This document shows, in pieces, positions 48,330-61,420 of a stretch of 64,000 bases of DNA. Made by a program: the position numbers and the translations under genes. Source of the stretch: Chaunax sp. Z400 (taxonomy: Eukaryota; Chordata; Actinopteri; Lophiiformes; Chaunacidae); the NCBI GenBank assembly GCA_037577475.1, contig CM075187.1:2915046-2979045 (forward strand), given 5' to 3'. Position 1 is the first letter of the stretch. Each line of letters begins with the position of its first letter. The notes under the pieces are model-generated. The model saw only the letters and a program-made list of their open reading frames with translations, did not search any database and was not told the DNA's origin.

Positions 48330-49310
48330 GGAATATAATGCACACCTGCTCAGGTCAACACACTTCCTTTCTACAGCCTTTCTTGGTCTAGCATGTCTAG
48401 TAGCTTGTGGCTAATGTTAGCAAACACTGTCAAGATAATGCTGTGCAGCTACTATAACATAACTGGGGTTGTTTATTGACTTCTTCTCTTCTTGTGCAAT
48501 GATTACACTACATTTTTACCATATTTCTTTACCCTTCATTAACACTTGTTGCCACAGTGGCTGCTGTCCAACAATAGGATCGCTTTAGCGTAAAGCATAA
48601 AAATTAGCATCCAAGGACACAGATGCTACAGACGACTGGAAAAACTTTATTTATGCTGATGTGAATAGACCATAATCTCTATCATAGCAGAGAATAATAC
48701 ATAAAAATCAACTTAAGTTGTGCCTAAAAATGTAAAAAAAAAAAAAAAAAAGAAGCAATATGAAGAAACCAATTATGAGATACACATTTTTAATGCTCTT
48801 ACAAAGTATGTGTGAAATTGTGAAATGTTCCAGAGGATCGCTTTTAACAAGCTCTCTCAAAAATTAAAAGTAGAAAAAATAAGTCATTCCTCAATTAAAT
48901 ACCTCCAGACCCCTCAGAGGTTTTCCACATAGAACCTTCCTTATTCTGCTATGAGTAGTAGCTTAACGTGGCTAATGTTACCTAACTTTACAAACTTTAA
49001 ACTGCTGTGATACGGTGTGATATTATGAGAAGATAATGCTGCAGCTACTCTAACATGTTTGATATTCTTCTGTACTTAAGTTATGATTACAGCATGTTTT
49101 AACATTTTTTTGTCACCTTACATCCTACAGAGGATCACTTTAAGAAAGAGATTCTCTTACATATGAAAACTTTAAATAATAAGCTATTCCTTAATTTCAT
49201 AGAGCCATGGGTTTGCAGGTAGAATCTTTCTTGGGGCTGCTATTTGGTGACCAATGTTAGCTAATCTTTGAAAAATAATAGTTAGAAATGTGATCTGATT
49301 ACCGAAGCTT
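48330..49310. repeat. degenerate tandem repeat of about 260-300 bp in lmx1b intron 2
   Basis: The block AGGATCGCTTTAGCG (48573), AGGATCGCTTTTAACAAGCT (48833) and AGGATCACTTTAAGAAAGAG (49131) recurs. So does AGATAATGCTGTGCAGCTAC (48432) / AGATAATGCTGCAGCTACTC (49030), along with GGCTAATGTTAGC-like words. About three diverged units. Confidence 0.55.
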
Positions 49311-49839
49311 CTCCTTTTCTTGTGCTACAGTTGTATTATTTACTATTATATTGTTGTTCTCAAATGGTTGCTGTTCTTTTTGTTTTTGTCGAGTTGCTCA
49401 TCGAGGGTTTTTATTAAGAGTCAAGCTGGCTCGCTGATCCTGTGGGCAGCCAGGGAGGTGACTCCTTTGGCAGCAGCTCATCTGTTAAAATTTCTAGGGT
49501 GGGACCAGCTCAGTCATTCCCAGTGAGCTCAGTCATGGCCACCCAAACCCTCTCACAAATCAAAAAAAAAGAAAGAAAAGAGGTCGGATCACGTTGTAGC
49601 GCAGCGGTCACCAGATCTGGCGATCCCAATCAAGCCTTGGCTGACGTTTCTTTCATATCCAGGACACTTTATATGCATCAGATACCACATCATGATTCAT
49701 GGCTGACTACTGGGCTCCCCTCTCTGTTCATATTTCATCTTACTGTCTAATATCAAGCCTCTTTGGCGCAACACTGCCTCTATCACCATTTCCTAGACAA
49801 CACCTTCATCTTCTTTTATATCCTTTCAGGAAGATGTTT

Positions 49840-50130
49840 GCATTATTTTATTGGTGACTGAGAGGCATTTAATTTGTTCTCTGTTGTTCAGAAGGAGCCA
49901 CATTAAATGGAGCAAGAAGGCAGGGAGTGTGGTTGATCTTGTCCAGCCGTAAAGCTGGATTTATTAGTGGCCTCTTTGTTTGCCCTGGTCTGGAAGACAG
50001 CTGGCAACCGCCTATCTATTTGTGGTGAACATCTATTTCATTGTACAAGGCAGGGAGGCAGCAAGAGGAGCCACTGACATCATCTGCCGGTTCAGGACAG
50101 GGATGAGCGATAGTGATGAATATAATGTGT
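49840..50130. promoter_or_regulatory. candidate regulatory block in intron 2
   Basis: Complex repeat-free sequence with GGCATTTAATTTGTTC and GTGAACATCTATTTCATTG, next to a compound microsatellite. Confidence 0.27.
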
Positions 50131-50207
50131 AAATATGAGCGGAGGGAAACTAAAGGATGGTTTTGTTATGGTAATGTTGTTATAGGTGCTGATTGAGTTC
50201 TGATACG

Positions 50208-50310
50208 GTGTGTGTGTGTGTGTGTCTGTGTGTGTGTGTGTGTCTGTGTGTGTGTCTGTGTGTGTGTGTGTGTGTGTGTCTGTGTGTGTGTGTCTGTGTG
50301 TGTGTGTGTG
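50208..50310. repeat. compound (TG)n/TC microsatellite
   Basis: TG runs broken by single TC steps at several points. The interruptions suggest an older, more stable tract than the pure ones. Confidence 0.95.
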
Positions 50311-53129
50311 AGCAGCTGTATGCACGCTGGAAACAAGACAGTGTGGTTTTAGTTGCTGTCTGTGCTGTTTTTCATCAGCAAAGCAAAATTGTATGTTATT
50401 TTAATCACATTGCATGAATTGATAGATTATAGTCTCAATATTTGGCACAAAAACTGCCGTTTTATTTCATTTTTAACCACCAAACCAACACAGATATCAG
50501 AAACTGGCCCTCACAAGGTTCATAAAACCCTGTAATCTTTCATTTATTACAACAAGTTAAGAAGATTATTATTCAACTATGGAAAAACCTCAAGGATAAT
50601 CCCTTGAAAAAGAAATTTTGGCATGTTTCTCAAACAAGCAAGCTTCTAGTTTAAGTGACCTGCCAACCCGCCTCCGTCTGCTGAATAAGTTTCAGACGCT
50701 AAGAAATAACGGCAAGAACAACAAATCAGACGTTTTACGCAGTCCTGCAAAGATAAAATGAATATTCACGGGCTTGTGTCTGGTTTTTAGAGGGATTAGC
50801 GTGTTACATGCTGGGATCAGGGGAAAAGAGGTGATGAATCTGTCAAGACAAGTTCCCAGCTTGGACTCTAATGTTTGGCTAATGATTGCCGGCTTAGGCT
50901 AAGAAAGAGCGAAAAGTTGAGGAAATGACTTGTTAGCGTGGTTGTGATACGTCCAGGACTCTGCATTCACCTTCGACTGCTCTCTCAAATCTTCTCATCT
51001 AGATGAAAACATTCTCATTCAACCCTCTTTCCTTTCTTCTTTCTCCTCGCCGAGTCTAATCTTGTAAGCCATTATTTTTCTATTTCCCCTCTCTGTCACT
51101 TTGCATTATTTTTGCCGCTGTAATTCCCATTCGTCCCTTCTGGAATCTTCCTGTCCTGCTTTGTCCTCGGGTCTAATCCGGACTTTCTGCCTGTTTTCAG
51201 TCCCCGGTCCCCATTCTCAGCAGGGTTCAGATGGAATAGCCATGCATGACGCCCTTTCTATGGCAACCACACCTCCACAGGAAGGCAACGGCGACTTTTC
51301 GGATGGGCAGAGAAGGCCTTTGAGAAGCTGGCAGCAGAAGTAAATCCTTCTCTAAGGAACAAGGAGAATTAGCAGGGAGCAGTGGACTAGGGATTTAACC
51401 CTACCCCTCTCCTTTGAAAGGCACAGTCAGTCCCACTCCTGCGGCTAGCCACAATCAAACAGAGGAGGAGTGGGGAGGTGGCAGTGGGGAGAGGAGAACA
51501 CAAACTCCCTGAATGACACAAGCAGTGGATTGTGGAGGAGCCTAATCCCACTTTAATACCTTTCCAAGTTCAGCTGCTAAAGAATGCTCTTTAAAACAAC
51601 ACCACTGTGTGAGCAGTGAAGGTTGACCAGGGGGAGGCACGCCATTCAACCTCCCTAACATTACCTGATTAGTGGTTTGAGGGCCGGGCCAGTGGGCCAA
51701 CAGGAGACAGAAGATGTAAATGATGATTTTATATAGAAGAACAGGGGATAGCGGGGAAAGGACATCTCTCTGCAAAGCTCTCCAGGGATATTAAAGATAT
51801 CAAAGTGCTGTAGGTGTGAGTGGAATCAAGAGATTCTGCCTCTACTTGATCCCAGTGACCCGTCACACTAAGACTTGTATTCACTTAAATTCCACTTTCT
51901 GGAGAGCTGCTTGGGTAACACGACTCCCGGTGTCGCAGAGGCAGCCTATAGTCAGCAGCGCTAAGCTAAAGGAGACCACCAGCATGACGACCCATGTCCC
52001 GGCCTCTCGCTTTCCCTCCTCCCACACCTGAGCGCACAGATCAAGCGACGAGACCCTCCCCGTGTGGATCAATGGCCACATCTCAGGCACAGAGAAGTGT
52101 CAATATTTACCCAGGCCTCCCCAGAACTGGACTCATAAATGAAAAAAAAAGAGCCCGCCTCAGCACATAGTTCTCTCCCAGAGGAATCATTACGTCCCTC
52201 TTTTTTAATCCTGTGTCCACATACCTGTAATCCCTTGTCTGTTCTCTCTTAAATTATCTGTGGCTTTCTCCTCGTCTCCGTGACAGATTATCACACTGCC
52301 GAGGCCTGTAACGGCGTTTTTAGCCAATGTGAGGCCAGAACAGAGCATTACGAAGAAAACAAAAGCCAACAGGGACTGACTGTTATTCCGTCTGATGAAC
52401 ACTTCAGCCTCGCAAGTGCAGCTGAGAGATTTCAGCCTCTCTGCTGCTCTTCTTCTTCCCCCCTTTTCAAGGCACTTTGGAGAACTATGCGCTCTCCCTT
52501 TGAACAGATTATAGGCAACTTAAAGTGTGACAACATCTTAAGCTCTCACCACATGTTGCCAATGATTTCCCTTCTACAGACATTACATTTAATGCTTCTG
52601 CTGCCGCGATAAGCATCAGGAGGACTGGGCGGGATAAAAGAAACCCAGAAGAATAAGAGAAAGCAGGGATGGGGGGGGAGAGTCTGGAGGTGCTTATGGC
52701 GCTTGATAATCATGCTACATTTAGCAACACGTGCAACAGTCTCACCTACTCCCCTTCTTTTTTTTTGCTAGCGAACAACACTCTGAGAAATACCATAACA
52801 ATTTGGGGAAGAATAGCTCGGTCTATTATGTCACGGCATCCCTTCAAAGGAAGAGGGGATGAGGATTATCCAGGCAGCAGCTGTAAGCTATTACTCCGAA
52901 GATGGGCTCTCGTGTTCCAGTCGGGGAACCTGTGGCCATGCCAATCATGGCTGAGGTGAGCGATGAGGCCTGGGAGGCAGGTCAGAGAAAGGCCGCCAGG
53001 CAGGACAGGACCAAGGGCATGTGGAGCAACCGGTCGAACACGCTAGCTTCCTACTGCTTCATCTGAACTCTATCTCTACTCAGCAGCAGAGAGGCCAAGC
53101 AAAACACAAGGAAACACACTCATTTACAT
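50311..53129. other. lmx1b intron 2 interior, unique sequence
   Basis: About 2.8 kb almost free of repeats. Parts with even composition (50.8-50.95, 51.5-51.8 and 52.66-52.9 kb, the last with CGCTTGATAATCATGCTACA) look like possible regulatory DNA. No exon seen. Confidence 0.5.
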
Positions 53130-53500
53130 ACCAATCTCATATCTGGCTAGCAGCCAGTTAGCTTAGGTTAGCGCCAAGACTGAAAACAGGGCATGACATG
53201 AATGTGAAAACTCGAAATAATTAAACAATTTGGAAAACGTTTGTTTTTATCTTGCCGGGATACTGATTAGAGTTATTGATTATTGGTACCAGTATAGTTT
53301 TGGAGTTCTGCCTGGTAAATATAAGGCTGTCAGCTAGCGTAGCTTAGCTTAGCACTTAAAACTAACTAAATTACCAAAGATACTCAAATTATAATTTTTA
53401 CATGTTGGTTTTTGTCAGGAGGATTTTGTTAGCTGTTGTTTCTTCATGCTAAGCCAAGCTAACTGGCTAATGACTGTATAATATCTACCAAATCTTTTTA
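53130..53500. repeat. old dispersed repeat with TTAGCTTAG-type motifs
   Basis: CTAGCAGCCAGTTAGCTTAG, GTCAGCTAGCGTAGCTTAGC and CATGCTAAGCCAAGCTAACT recur. A related fragment lies at 24.70-24.90 kb (CTTTATGCTAAGCTAAGCTA). It resembles a repeat common in fish genomes; unnamed here. Confidence 0.45.
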
Positions 53501-54109
53501 CCTAGAAGAAAGCACATTTCTGGAAGTGCTTTAGAGTTGTAAGCACGTCAAATTTTGACAGCAATTAACAACAAATTCTAATGAGATTTAATGAGCGGCT
53601 CATTTCACAGGCACATTTTCATGTGGAATCTTGTTCTGCTCGTTGTCTGGAACGACCGCAAACATCTGTCTCAGAGCGGCAGCGAAGGTATCTGAACTGC
53701 AGAACAGCCAGCTCCTCCTGAGACACGCCTTAGTGTGTGAAAATTGGTTCTTAGCAACAGTATCAAGAGCTTCAGCTAAAGAGGAAAACATTTGATGCCC
53801 AGATGTTGAAGGCAGACCTCTTTAACTCTGAAAATTACTTAGTTATGTTTGGTCCTGTTGTCCTCTAGAAGCAGGAGATGCTGACCATGGTGGTGCAGAA
53901 ACAGCAAAGCAGAATTTAGCTGGTACAAGTGTTTGATTGCTTGCAGAGGGACAGATGATTCCTAAGAAAATGGGTTTGCACGTGTGAACAAGAGAAGCCG
54001 GTTGAACTCGAAAAAGTGGGGGGCGATATATTGCTGCCTCCGTAAAAGATCTCAGTAGCTGGACCTTGTTTCATAGTGTCAGCATTTCTCTTCAGAACAT
54101 AGATTCATG

Positions 54110-54300
54110 GAGAGTAATGAAGCCAAATAAAAAGTGCCATCCTTCTGCTCCCAAGGGCCAGCTCCAGTCAGCTCTAAAAGCTGCTTAATCACCATCCCGT
54201 GCTTACAACATTAGCATAATAATGGCCTTTAAATTGAGGCTCTTTGTTTTTTAATTAAACTCCCAGCAGGTAAAAGTAAAACACATTAACAGGAGATGTG
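54110..54300. promoter_or_regulatory. candidate regulatory block in intron 2
   Basis: A repeat-free block with AACATTAGCATAATAATGGC and a TTAATTAA core near 54251, followed by the TAAAAGTAAAACACATTAAC stretch. Confidence 0.3.
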
Positions 54301-56739
54301 TACACCACCTAATGGCCCAAAGGTGCCTTCTTCATCACGCAGCTCTGGCCACAGGGTTTTGCCTGCTCCTCGCAACTGAAGCGCAGCGCCAAGCTCACAG
54401 GGGAGGAATGAGACGAGCTGATTGCACTTGGCGTGGCAAAGATAATAGCGGAGACACGTTCGATGTGTTAGTGTACTGTATGCACATGCACCTGATCTCA
54501 GAGGGCGCACACTTAGCAACGGCTGCTGAGCAGAACTATAGTGAATCTGTAAAAAAAAAAGAAAAAAAAAGACACCGGTTACAGTTAGTCTAGAGCCGAG
54601 CGTTGCCGGGATCGTCTGTCCCACGTTGTGAAAATAAAGATGGCCGCTTTATTTCTATGGTAGCATGAGCTGCTATGTGCTGGAATGTGTGGCTCCTCAG
54701 ACGAGTCCCCGGCCAGACAGACATCCCAGTGCATATCTGTACATATAACGCTGCACCGCACAGCTGCAAAAAGAAATCCTAACCCTGAAGTCTTTATTCA
54801 AATGATCTCATTCCAGCGGCTGCGTATCACAGATGACACAAAACATTCATGTATATCTCAGACGTTTTTTGACTAAGTCTACCTTGTTGGTGTCAAAACT
54901 GAGAAATATATACGTGTTCATGCAAAAACTCCAAAAAGCCACGGCGGTATGCTGAGAAAGGTCTCGCAGCGTCAAGCGACCCTCTTTCTCATGCATCTGC
55001 TAATGAGTCACTGGGAAAACAGCGTGGAAATAATCCTCCCCAGCCACACAGGTAGAACAAAGCTCATGGAGTGAAAAGGACAGTAGACTGGGCAGCAGAG
55101 GAGGCTAAGTACACATCTAAATACAAGAGTAAGCAGGCAGGCACACATGATGCTGTTTGGACAGCTGGTGTTGCTGAGTATGTAAAATGAGCGCAACATC
55201 GCATTTGGGCTCAGTTTTTAGAGCTCAGAACAAATAATACTGTGAGCGACAGCATCAGCGAGGAAATGATGACTGTAAAGAGGTTTTTTTTTTTTTTTGC
55301 ACTCTGGCTTTAATCCTGCTTATTTTTTTTTAAATATTTTTTTTTAACCTGTTCTCCAAGCGGATTTGATCCTTAAACAAATGATTGTGAATTACAAGGC
55401 TGCTATAAAGTGCTGTGCTCTGCTTTCTGTCACTGCAGCGACCGAAGCCGTTTGTGAGGGCCATCGCTGCTGGAGATGTGACATGTTTACAGCACTCCAG
55501 GACGCCAACAAATCCCCGGACAGCTCCCATTAAAAAGCACCTGTAAAAATCATCTGGACCCATTTTATACGTTTTCTTTTTTTTTTTTTATAATTCCAAT
55601 GCTGGGGTTTCTGTTTGTCCGTGCCTTCCAACATAATCTGCGTGAGGCGGAGCAGAGCCCACCATAAAGGGCTCGGCCGGCTCGACGACTGATTGCTGCT
55701 TCTGAAAGAGCTGGGAGAGCAGAGAGAGAGAGAGAGTGATGGCTACAATAAGTGTAATGGCTATCACATGGCACAGAGCTACGGCCGACAGCAGCAGCCC
55801 ACAGATACACTACTTTTTATTTGTATGTTTTAATGCTTACATCACATTTGGAGGAATAAAAACGGAGTCTTTATTGTTAGAAGAGACTCCTCTTACAGAT
55901 TCAGCGCTGCAATGGTTAAAAGACAACATTTGGATTGGAGGGCTTTATAATTACTATTGACCCAGAGGTTCTGGGTCTAAGAAATAAAACAAACAGTAAT
56001 ATGAGGTGTTCTAAAGCACAAGTCTGCAAATATGCAAAGACAGGGTCTGGTGGAGAGCATCACGCTTTTGGCTTCTTTTCTCCGCTCCTAATCTGTGGGC
56101 CTACACAATATTAAGACGGCTTTGGAGCCACTTGTGACCCAGCTGTGCACTAATGAAAAATTCCACAGCTCTGTGCAGAGGCCAGCGGAGCTTGACCCCT
56201 TTCCACCCTGAACCAAGCAATGTCCATCTTGAGGAGTTTACCAGGGCTGAAAGATACTGGATTAATAGGTAGCAAAGGAGAAAGAGAGACAATCTGGGAA
56301 GGGCTTGAAAAAAGAAAAAAAGAAAAAGAAAAAAAAAAGCCCTTCTTCTCTTCCTCAAGTCTTTGGTGTGAAGTAAAGTGTTTGCCCAGGTTTTAATGGG
56401 CAGAGATGATCTGGAGATCATTGTGATGGAGGCTGGTTGTATGAGAGGGGCTCTGTTTACTTAACAGAGATTCAGTCTAAGCCCAAAATTAGTTTGGGGA
56501 GGGGGGGGGGAGAGAATGCGAGGCAACCAGGAATTAGATGTTGTTCACAAGATCCGGATTCATGTGCTTGTGATCCTGCTGCCCTTGATTGTCTGTCTGT
56601 GTGTCTTAACCGAGACAGAAGTCAGCACCATAGAAGCCCAGAGGACGAGGATGTACAGCCAGTAATGTACAATGTTAACCACTCACATGAGTCAATAAGC
56701 AGGAGTCGTTTTTAGAAGGATGTGTATGTTTAGCTATAT
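54301..56739. other. lmx1b intron 2 interior, no feature
   Basis: Unique sequence with several poly-T and poly-A runs (for example near 55.28-55.34 and 56.31 kb). No exon or clear repeat recognised. Confidence 0.5.
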
Positions 56740-57010
56740 GGGCTGTCTTTCATTATCTCCTTCTTTATTTTCTTGGCATTTATTTATCTGAATTCAAACA
56801 CAATTCAGTCTCATGGACGAAGAGTCACGCAGATAAGAGCTCAGAGAATAGCAGCAGAATTGAGAGGAAAATAAACGAGAGCTTTAATGAAAATTGGTGC
56901 AAAAATAATAAATGTGCATAAAGGCTACACAAAACATCCGCATCGCAACATTGCAGGACGCGCAATAATACTGCAATAACAACGTCATGCTGCAAGTCTT
57001 TGCTGATTCA
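56740..57010. promoter_or_regulatory. candidate regulatory block in intron 2
   Basis: A repeat-free block with TGGCATTTATTTATCTGAAT and TTTAATGAAAATTGGTGC, ending just before an R1 copy. Confidence 0.25.
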
Positions 57011-57124
57011 TAGATAAGATGAAGGTAAGTCTCTTCATATTTTAATTCTATCCTTGTTTATCTTCCACCATGCATTTTAACACGAGTATAGATTATGTGA
57101 ATAAGTGTAAAGTGTGTTACCGTG

Positions 57125-57480
57125 TCCCGTGTTTGTTGGTTCAGCAGGATTACGCAAAAACTAGTGAACAGATTTCCATGAAACTTGGTGTGAGGATGTA
57201 TCCTGGGCCAGAATAGACCCCATTATATTTTGATGCTGATCTGGATAAAGGGGCGGATCCAGGATTTTTTTTCTTCTTTCTCTAACATTGCGAGTTTGGA
57301 TATATTTCAATATTTTATTTAATGTCTCAGGGATACATAGATCTTGATGAAAAAAAAAAAAGTACGTGCAATTTGCAAATCCAGAGACACTAAATGACGG
57401 TTCCTGGGCTCTGAGTTGGATTTTGGATGAGGCCTCATTGAATTGGAGGTGGAGGTATGTGATCTTCTGAGTAAGACAGA
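57125..57480 (+). repeat. dispersed repeat family R1
   Basis: Runs from TTGGTTCAGCAGGATTACGC and GATTTCCATGAAACTTGGTG to an eroded end near GGAGGTATGTGATCTTCTGA. That end is related to the complete R1 end GCGGAGGTATGCGCTCTACT seen at 33.36 kb. Confidence 0.6.
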
Positions 57481-57659
57481 AAGTTGTTTTTCCAGCCTGT
57501 TGTGAAAGTGGAGGACTGAACCAACCATGATTGGAATAGGAGGGGTGGTTTGTTCTGTTTTAGAGGATGGATGGATGAACCCAAAATGACTGCATGTATC
57601 TGGGGAAATTTCCTGTATTTTTTCATTTATATCAAAGAATAAATAGTAGAAAACTCAGA

Positions 57660-58035
57660 GCCCACACCTCCGACACGGACGAGCAATCCTACTGACAAGT
57701 TTCATGGAAATCCAGTCCAGTAGTTATTGTGGAATCCTGCAGGCAAACAATCCAGCTGAAAACATAATGAAATAATGTAAATACATGAAAATAAAGCAGT
57801 AAAATAATGATCTGGATCCACACTAAATCATATTTATGAATATTAGCACCTATAAAGTATAATTTATTGTATTAATTTAACAGAACTGAAAAGAAAAAAA
57901 GAAATCCTTTAATCAACTCTTCTGTAGCCCTCCACAAAATATCATTAGTGAAATCTGTTTTTGAGGTATCTTGTACACAAGCCAACAAACGTCACATTAG
58001 CGCTCACTAAAATCCGTTGGTAGAGGTAAAAAAAT
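57660..58035 (-). repeat. dispersed repeat family R1, opposite orientation
   Basis: Contains AGTTTCATGGAAATCCAGTC, CAGTAGTTATTGTGGAATCC and, at the far end, CGTTGGTAGAGGTAA. These are the reverse complement of the R1 start. It is diverged and interrupted by AT-rich sequence. Confidence 0.5.
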
Positions 58036-58089
58036 TGTGCAGCAGGTGTGAGCAAATGTTTTTTAAAAATTAGACGCGGCTGAGATGAG

Positions 58090-58410
58090 ATGAAAATCAG
58101 AACATCATGGCGTCTGGGGTGGGATAACTAAATTAAGATGGATCAATACCACTCATGATAATAATCCACGTCTCATCCAAATCATCTACTTTAAAAGATG
58201 AGTCCATCTTTGGTATCCATGAGGGAATAGAGCTAAATAAAGGGCAGGAGGGCAGCAAAGCAAATGAAAAATAAACATTGTTATTGAAGGACAGGATGCT
58301 TTAAGACCCGGAGGCCAGGGATTAACATTCAGATTAGCATTCAAATAATATATTTGAATTTCTGATCAGCAATCCTCTTCAAAGAGCTAAATCCCAAGAT
58401 TAGCAGGTGT
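58090..58410. promoter_or_regulatory. candidate regulatory block in intron 2
   Basis: A repeat-free block between R1 copies with ACTAAATTAAGATGG, CATGATAATAATCCACG and ACATTGTTATTGAAGGAC (a SOX-like ATTGTT). Confidence 0.3.
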
Positions 58411-59369
58411 TATGCTAAAAAGCTGTGTTTTCTTTTTTTTTTTTGTGTGTGTCAGGAACGTAGCTACACTAGCCAAACAAATATGTCTGTGTGTGTGAAG
58501 GGCTGGCATGGATGTATGGCTGTAACCATGGCGACTGACTGGTAGTTAGGAGCCGTGGTGAGGGCTGCAGTGTTGGAATGTGTCAAACAGACAGAGGGGC
58601 GCACACACACCGCAGAGCAAACCAAAAACCTGCTGCTTCACTAAAGAGCATCGGCTACATTATTGAGACCACCTACAAATTCCAGGATGTTTGGGTGGAG
58701 GGGGGAGAGAAAGGTCATTTTGCATCATCAGTACTTTCTTTTATACATTATCTCTCATTTGGTTTAATTTAAGAGCGTCTGGCGGAGGGAGTCAAACATA
58801 AAAGTGATGAATTTATGTTAGAGGAATAAATAATGATGTAAATCTCTATCAAAGAATCAGGTTGTGTTTAGCATAATGCTAACAGTTGCTTCACAACCAA
58901 TCAAATGAAGGCAGAGAGAGGTTTTATAATATATATATATACATGACACACACAGGAGACATTTTGTTAAAAGTAATCCAGTTACATCAACAGCAGCTGA
59001 CTTGATATTTTCTTTAATGTAAGATATGTGGAGGGAGTAAATCTGCAGCCATGCAGTAATATTTATTCCTGCTCAAAGGTTCACACTGATAAGTGGAGTT
59101 GATGTTAATCAGTTCACATAAACTCACATACATAAAACCCATGAATGATACCTTTGAGGAGGAAATATTTCCACCCATATAAAGAACCAAGGCATTTAGG
59201 GACTGTATACAAATTATTAGGTGGGGGGAGGGGTATGTAATGTATATAAATTAATAAATGTATGTAAATTTTCCTCTCACCATGAATATAATTTAATTTG
59301 ATATTTTATGTTGCATTGAAAAAAATCAATATCAGGGTTTTATTTTGACCAGTGTACATTTGTTTGATT

Positions 59370-59770
59370 TATTTGTTTGTATAATGTCACAAAATCTATG
59401 GGATGGATTTCCACGAAACTTGGTGGAAGGATGGGACACAGGTCGGGAAAGAACCCATTAAATTTTGTTGCAGATCCAAGAATTTTTCATAACTTTCCTT
59501 AATGTTGCGAGAAAATTTCATTTACGTTTATGAGCAGTTTTTGATATTTTCCCTCATTGTGAAAAAAAACAACAACAACTGAGCAGATTTCCAGGGAACT
59601 CGGTGGGAGGATGGGACATAGGCCAGGAAAGAACCAGTTCAATTTTGATGCAGATCCAGGAATTTTTCATAACTACTGATCCAGATGTAAGGAGTGGATC
59701 CAGGATGTTTTTATAACTTTACCACTAATTTGACATTTTCTCTAATTTCTCAGGATTTAATCCAGAAATT
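59370..59770 (+). repeat. dispersed repeat family R1, two tandem units
   Basis: R1 is my label for a family whose consensus includes GATTTCCATGAAACTTGGTG, then GAAGGATGGGACA, GGAAAGAACCCATTAAATTT and GCAGATCCAGGAATTTTT. Here the block occurs twice, starting near 59402 and 59581, about 180 bp apart, each ending AATTTTTCATAACT. It looks like an old non-coding transposable element common in percomorphs; I do not name a database family. Confidence 0.65.
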
Positions 59771-60252
59771 GTGATCTAAAAAAAAATCATCACACATATT
59801 TACAGTGTTCACATCTTTGAGTATTTTAAAAAAAATGTGTTGTTTGACTTAAGCCTTTATTTTATTACAAATCAAAATTGCTGGATCGTATTTAAATATG
59901 TTTCTACTTGAGGTCTGCACGAGTGAAATTTGAAGTATTTGATCATTTCTATTTTATGCCACCTTATACTTCTTCTCCACTACAGTTCAGTTTAGTTACA
60001 GTTTTAAAAAGCCATAAAGACAAAAAAGATATATCCTTATATATATATTTAATAATTAAAAGAATATTTAATGCAATGTTTAAGGCTCCCAAAAGTATAT
60101 CTAGATCCAGTAGAGTAGAATACTACTACTAAAAATAATGCATACTACTACATATAATGGGGCTATATTTTTGAATTATGAGTACTTAAAAAAAAAAGAA
60201 GCAGGACTTTAACTTTTAATCGAGTACCTTTACGTGGTAGTATTGCTATTTT

Positions 60253-60431
60253 TTAGTTTTTAGGGGTTACATCTTATTCCTTTATTTGGTAGGACAGCTG
60301 AAGAGAGTGGGGGGAAGACATGCGACAAATGGCCACGGGGTCGGAATTGAACCCGCACCGACTGCTAGAGGACTATAGCCTCGGTACATGGGGCGCACGC
60401 TTTAACCACTGCGCTATCTCCCTCCGGCAGC
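60253..60431 (-). mobile_element. tRNA-derived SINE-like element with 11-bp target-site duplication
   Basis: Minus-strand A-box-like TAGCGCAGTGG (60406-60416) and B-box-like GGTTCAATTCC (60343-60353). The segment GCGCCCCATGTACCGAGGC is shared with the 47.4-kb copy and the 13.5-kb fragment. It is flanked by direct repeats ATTGCTATTTT at 60242-60252 and 60432-60442. Confidence 0.7.
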
Positions 60432-61229
60432 ATTGCTATTTTACTAGTGCACAGGAACTTCTTATATCACTGGCCAAGGCAGACATTTATGTATGCTTAC
60501 ATTTACCTCAAATTGTACTGCCCTCATATATATTTCTGATGTTACTTGTTATTTTCTGTTTTTTATTTGTATGATGATGCAAACCAACAGATTCAAGGTT
60601 AATTGAATCTTTGGGTTATTTTTTGTATAAAACACCCGTAGAACTAAACTTTTCTCTTGATAACTCCCTGTTATCTATGATATGCATTCATTGCACACAA
60701 GGTGCAAACAAAAAGAACAATAAATGAATTGTCTGGACTTGCTACAACCTGCGTTGTGTTCAATCTTGAAAGGGAAAATTCTCTCTCCAACGCAGCGGCT
60801 AATGTTACTGTGAAACTATTTTGTTCGTGTCTAAAAAGTAGTCAAGCATGCATTTTGCCCCGGGTGGTCTAGCAGAAGAGTCGTCTGATGCCCTTCCTGC
60901 TCTTTCTTTCTACCTTCTCGGGTCTTTCCCACACACATGCGAACACTGAGCAGGTCTCTGTCATGTGTTTGGCGGAGTGTAAAATCTCATCTCTCCAGCT
61001 GGAAGAGAACAGGTTCGACAAAATTCCCTTTTCTGCACATGCAGCCTTGAAGGCACAGGTTGGAATGGTGAAGCATGGCACGGCACGTCTGGCCTTCCCC
61101 CACAAACACAACGGGATCTGCGTGGCCCTGCGGCGCTCGCCGAGTCATCTCTGTGGCCTTACCGTGGCCTTTTAGTGACTGCATTATGACCCCTAACGAG
61201 CTCTGACAGGGTTTGTTTTCCCTTCGCTT

Positions 61230-61420
61230 TAGCTCAGGACTCAATAAGTTGACAGTGAGTTGTAGCGAAGCTCCCAGAGATACAGGTGCAATGAGTGACT
61301 CATACATAAAAGGTGGTTTAACCGCCCGATATGAATTCTCAGGAGAGTCTGAAGCGACAGCTGTAGTTATGCATATTTGGCTGTGTAACAGCCGCTCATT
61401 GTAGACGTGATCGGGCCGAT
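61230..61420. promoter_or_regulatory. candidate regulatory block in intron 2
   Basis: A repeat-free stretch with GCAATGAGTGACTCATACAT (an AP-1-like TGACTCA) and GTTATGCATATTTGG (an octamer-like ATGCATATT). Motif presence only. Confidence 0.28.
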
